A stretch of DNA of 64,000 nt, from positions 186,001-250,000 of the forward strand of contig JAUIMC010000001.1 of NCBI GenBank assembly GCA_030433215.1. The letters are read 5' to 3'. Numbering within the stretch: position 1 is the stretch's first letter; each line of letters starts with the position of its first letter. The stretch is from Alphaproteobacteria bacterium (GTDB taxonomy: Bacteria; Pseudomonadota; Alphaproteobacteria; Caulobacterales; Parvularculaceae). Below, in pieces: positions 63,160 through 64,000 of the stretch. The position numbers were made by a program, and so were the translations under genes. The notes under the pieces were generated by a model, which saw nothing but the letters and a program-made list of their open reading frames with translations, was not told the origin of the DNA and searched no databases.

Positions 63160-64000
63160 TCAGAAGTCGACCCAAACTTCAGTTTTCGGATTGAGGCTTA
63201 TTCTTCTTATTTGCAATTCACTCGACTGTGCCTTCGACATTTGTGCGATTTCTAAAGACGGAAAGAACCCCACAATTTTTTCCGAACTAAAAACCCCATA
63301 GCCTTTAATAAAGCCGGGATTGCCGATATCTAACTCCGGTGCTATGTGAGGCAGCGGGATGTTAGGTAGCGCGACGGCAAATCCAACGCCGGGAGAACCT
63401 TCGTACGGCGGAAGCGAACTGCTCACTACACCGACGACTTCGCCGTGTGTATTGATTACGGGTCCTCCACTCATGCCGGATTCCCAATTACCAGAGATCT
63501 CGAAGGTAGGCCAAGGCTTTGACTCCGACGTTCCTTTCGGATGAATTGCTGTTACTACTCCCGATGCGCCGTACATATTTTCCTCAAAGATCAATCTCGA
63601 ACTTTGTGATTTGAACTTAGATCCAAGGATCGGGTAGCCGATAGCAAGAATTGCATCGCCGATTTTTGGCCCCTCTCGTCCAATCGGGAGTGGGCTTATG
63701 AGAGGCTTTCTCTTTAGGTTTTGAATGTTCACTCTAAGAGCAGCTACATCTATCAGGATGTCTGGTGGTTTCGGACCGGGCAACACGTTGAGATGCGCTG
63801 CCTCGGGATTTTCGTAGGTAAGACGCTGCCGCACTTCACCAAAGATATCAGTCGTGACAAAACCGACAGTTCCGTAAACAAGTCCCATGGAAAAGCCAAC
63901 GGCGCCAACTTCGTTATCTGGAAAAATAGATGTCGAAGAATGTCGAACCACATGATGCGCCGTTAGCCAGAGCCAAGGAGAAACCTGAAAACAGGTTCCC
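63160..64000 (-). CDS. Trypsin-like serine protease, N-terminus beyond the window
   Basis: The open frame continues to the window edge; reading from 63999 gives CFQVSPWLWLTAHHVVRHSS, which contains the catalytic-histidine motif (LTAHHV). The catalytic Asp is probably in DILIDVAALRV and the Ser in ESGMSGGPVIN. These are the marks of the S1 (trypsin/HtrA-like) fold. About 280 residues are inside the window; a start codon lies further right. Downstream of Ser is a variable C-terminal tail with a stop at 63160. Genes like this are often in accessory or defence regions. Faces the 459-residue gene tail-to-tail with a 207-base gap. Confidence 0.85.
   Translation of the reverse strand, partial: GTCFQVSPWLWLTAHHVVRHSSTSIFPDNEVGAVGFSMGLVYGTVGFVTTDIFGEVRQRLTYENPEAAHLNVLPGPKPPDILIDVAALRVNIQNLKRKPLISPLPIGREGPKIGDAILAIGYPILGSKFKSQSSRLIFEENMYGASGVVTAIHPKGTSESKPWPTFEISGNWESGMSGGPVINTHGEVVGVVSSSLPPYEGSPGVGFAVALPNIPLPHIAPELDIGNPGFIKGYGVFSSEKIVGFFPSLEIAQMSKAQSSELQIRRISLNPKTEVWVDF

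Noticed and set aside
62953..63255. 100-residue plus-strand frame after the 459-residue gene
   Set aside because: It has no start with a ribosome site and overlaps the end of the protease gene on the other strand; no family likeness.
1..64000. tRNA, rRNA, CRISPR array, integrase or clear attachment site
   Set aside because: None was recognised in a reading of both strands, so the ends of the proposed ICE cannot be placed in this window.

Overview
The window reads as high-GC alphaproteobacterial DNA, probably from a Caulobacterales, Hyphomonadaceae or sphingomonad-like organism. The evidence is the type of conjugation genes (TraG, an RlxS relaxase with a DUF3363-type tail, TraF, DUF736, a long ParB, DUF6499/DUF2285 regulators), the STN-type TonB receptors with FecI/FecR pairs, and lasso-peptide clusters of the isopeptidase class known from Caulobacter, Asticcacaulis and sphingomonads. 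No rRNA, tRNA, CRISPR array or integrase was seen.

Layout. Positions 1-9441 are the backbone of an integrative conjugative element (ICE), or something closely related: the N-terminal part of traG, a diguanylate cyclase on the other strand, rlxS, traF, a small helix-turn-helix protein, DUF736, a ParB-like protein, two small unknown genes and ardA. Several unusual repeats lie between these genes. Positions 9873-14587 hold two unrelated lipoprotein genes, a Sel1-like repeat protein and an unknown coiled-coil protein. Positions 14659-28987 are a type I secretion operon for one giant RTX/cadherin-like exoprotein of 3198 residues (HlyD-type adaptor, ABC ATPase, RTX protein, and a leading unknown exported protein). 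Positions 29659-32541 carry two tandem FseA-like ICE regulator genes with duplicated promoters plus small genes.

The centre of interest is 33207-58568: two complete, paralogous lasso-peptide systems in head-to-tail order with the same gene plan. Each has a TPR protein fused to a LicD-like nucleotidyltransferase domain, a 44-residue lasso precursor (A), the leader-binding/protease protein (B) and the macrolactam synthetase (C) on the plus strand. Facing them on the minus strand are a lasso isopeptidase, a TonB receptor with a signalling domain, FecR and an ECF sigma factor. The predicted lasso cores are GDIYPGVESLDPNSRIN and GVQLGGGEFDTGSGNTRA, both with an eight-residue Gly1-Glu8 ring. In system 2 an IS3-family element has inserted into the B gene and left a 4-bp CATA target duplication. 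Removing the element and one CATA copy restores an open B gene of 229 residues, exactly the length of the intact B in system 1. The TPR-LicD gene in front of both precursors is not a standard lasso gene and is the best candidate for a new tailoring or handling function.

Downstream (58750-64000) lie an ABC exporter that could serve the lasso systems, a YedK/HMCES-type protein, an unknown 459-residue protein with a faint nuclease-like motif, and a trypsin-like protease that runs off the end of the window.

How the parts may work together (inference): lasso peptide is made by A/B/C, perhaps modified by TPR-LicD, exported, recaptured by the TonB receptor (which signals through FecR to the sigma factor) and opened by the isopeptidase. 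The whole may ride as cargo on the ICE.
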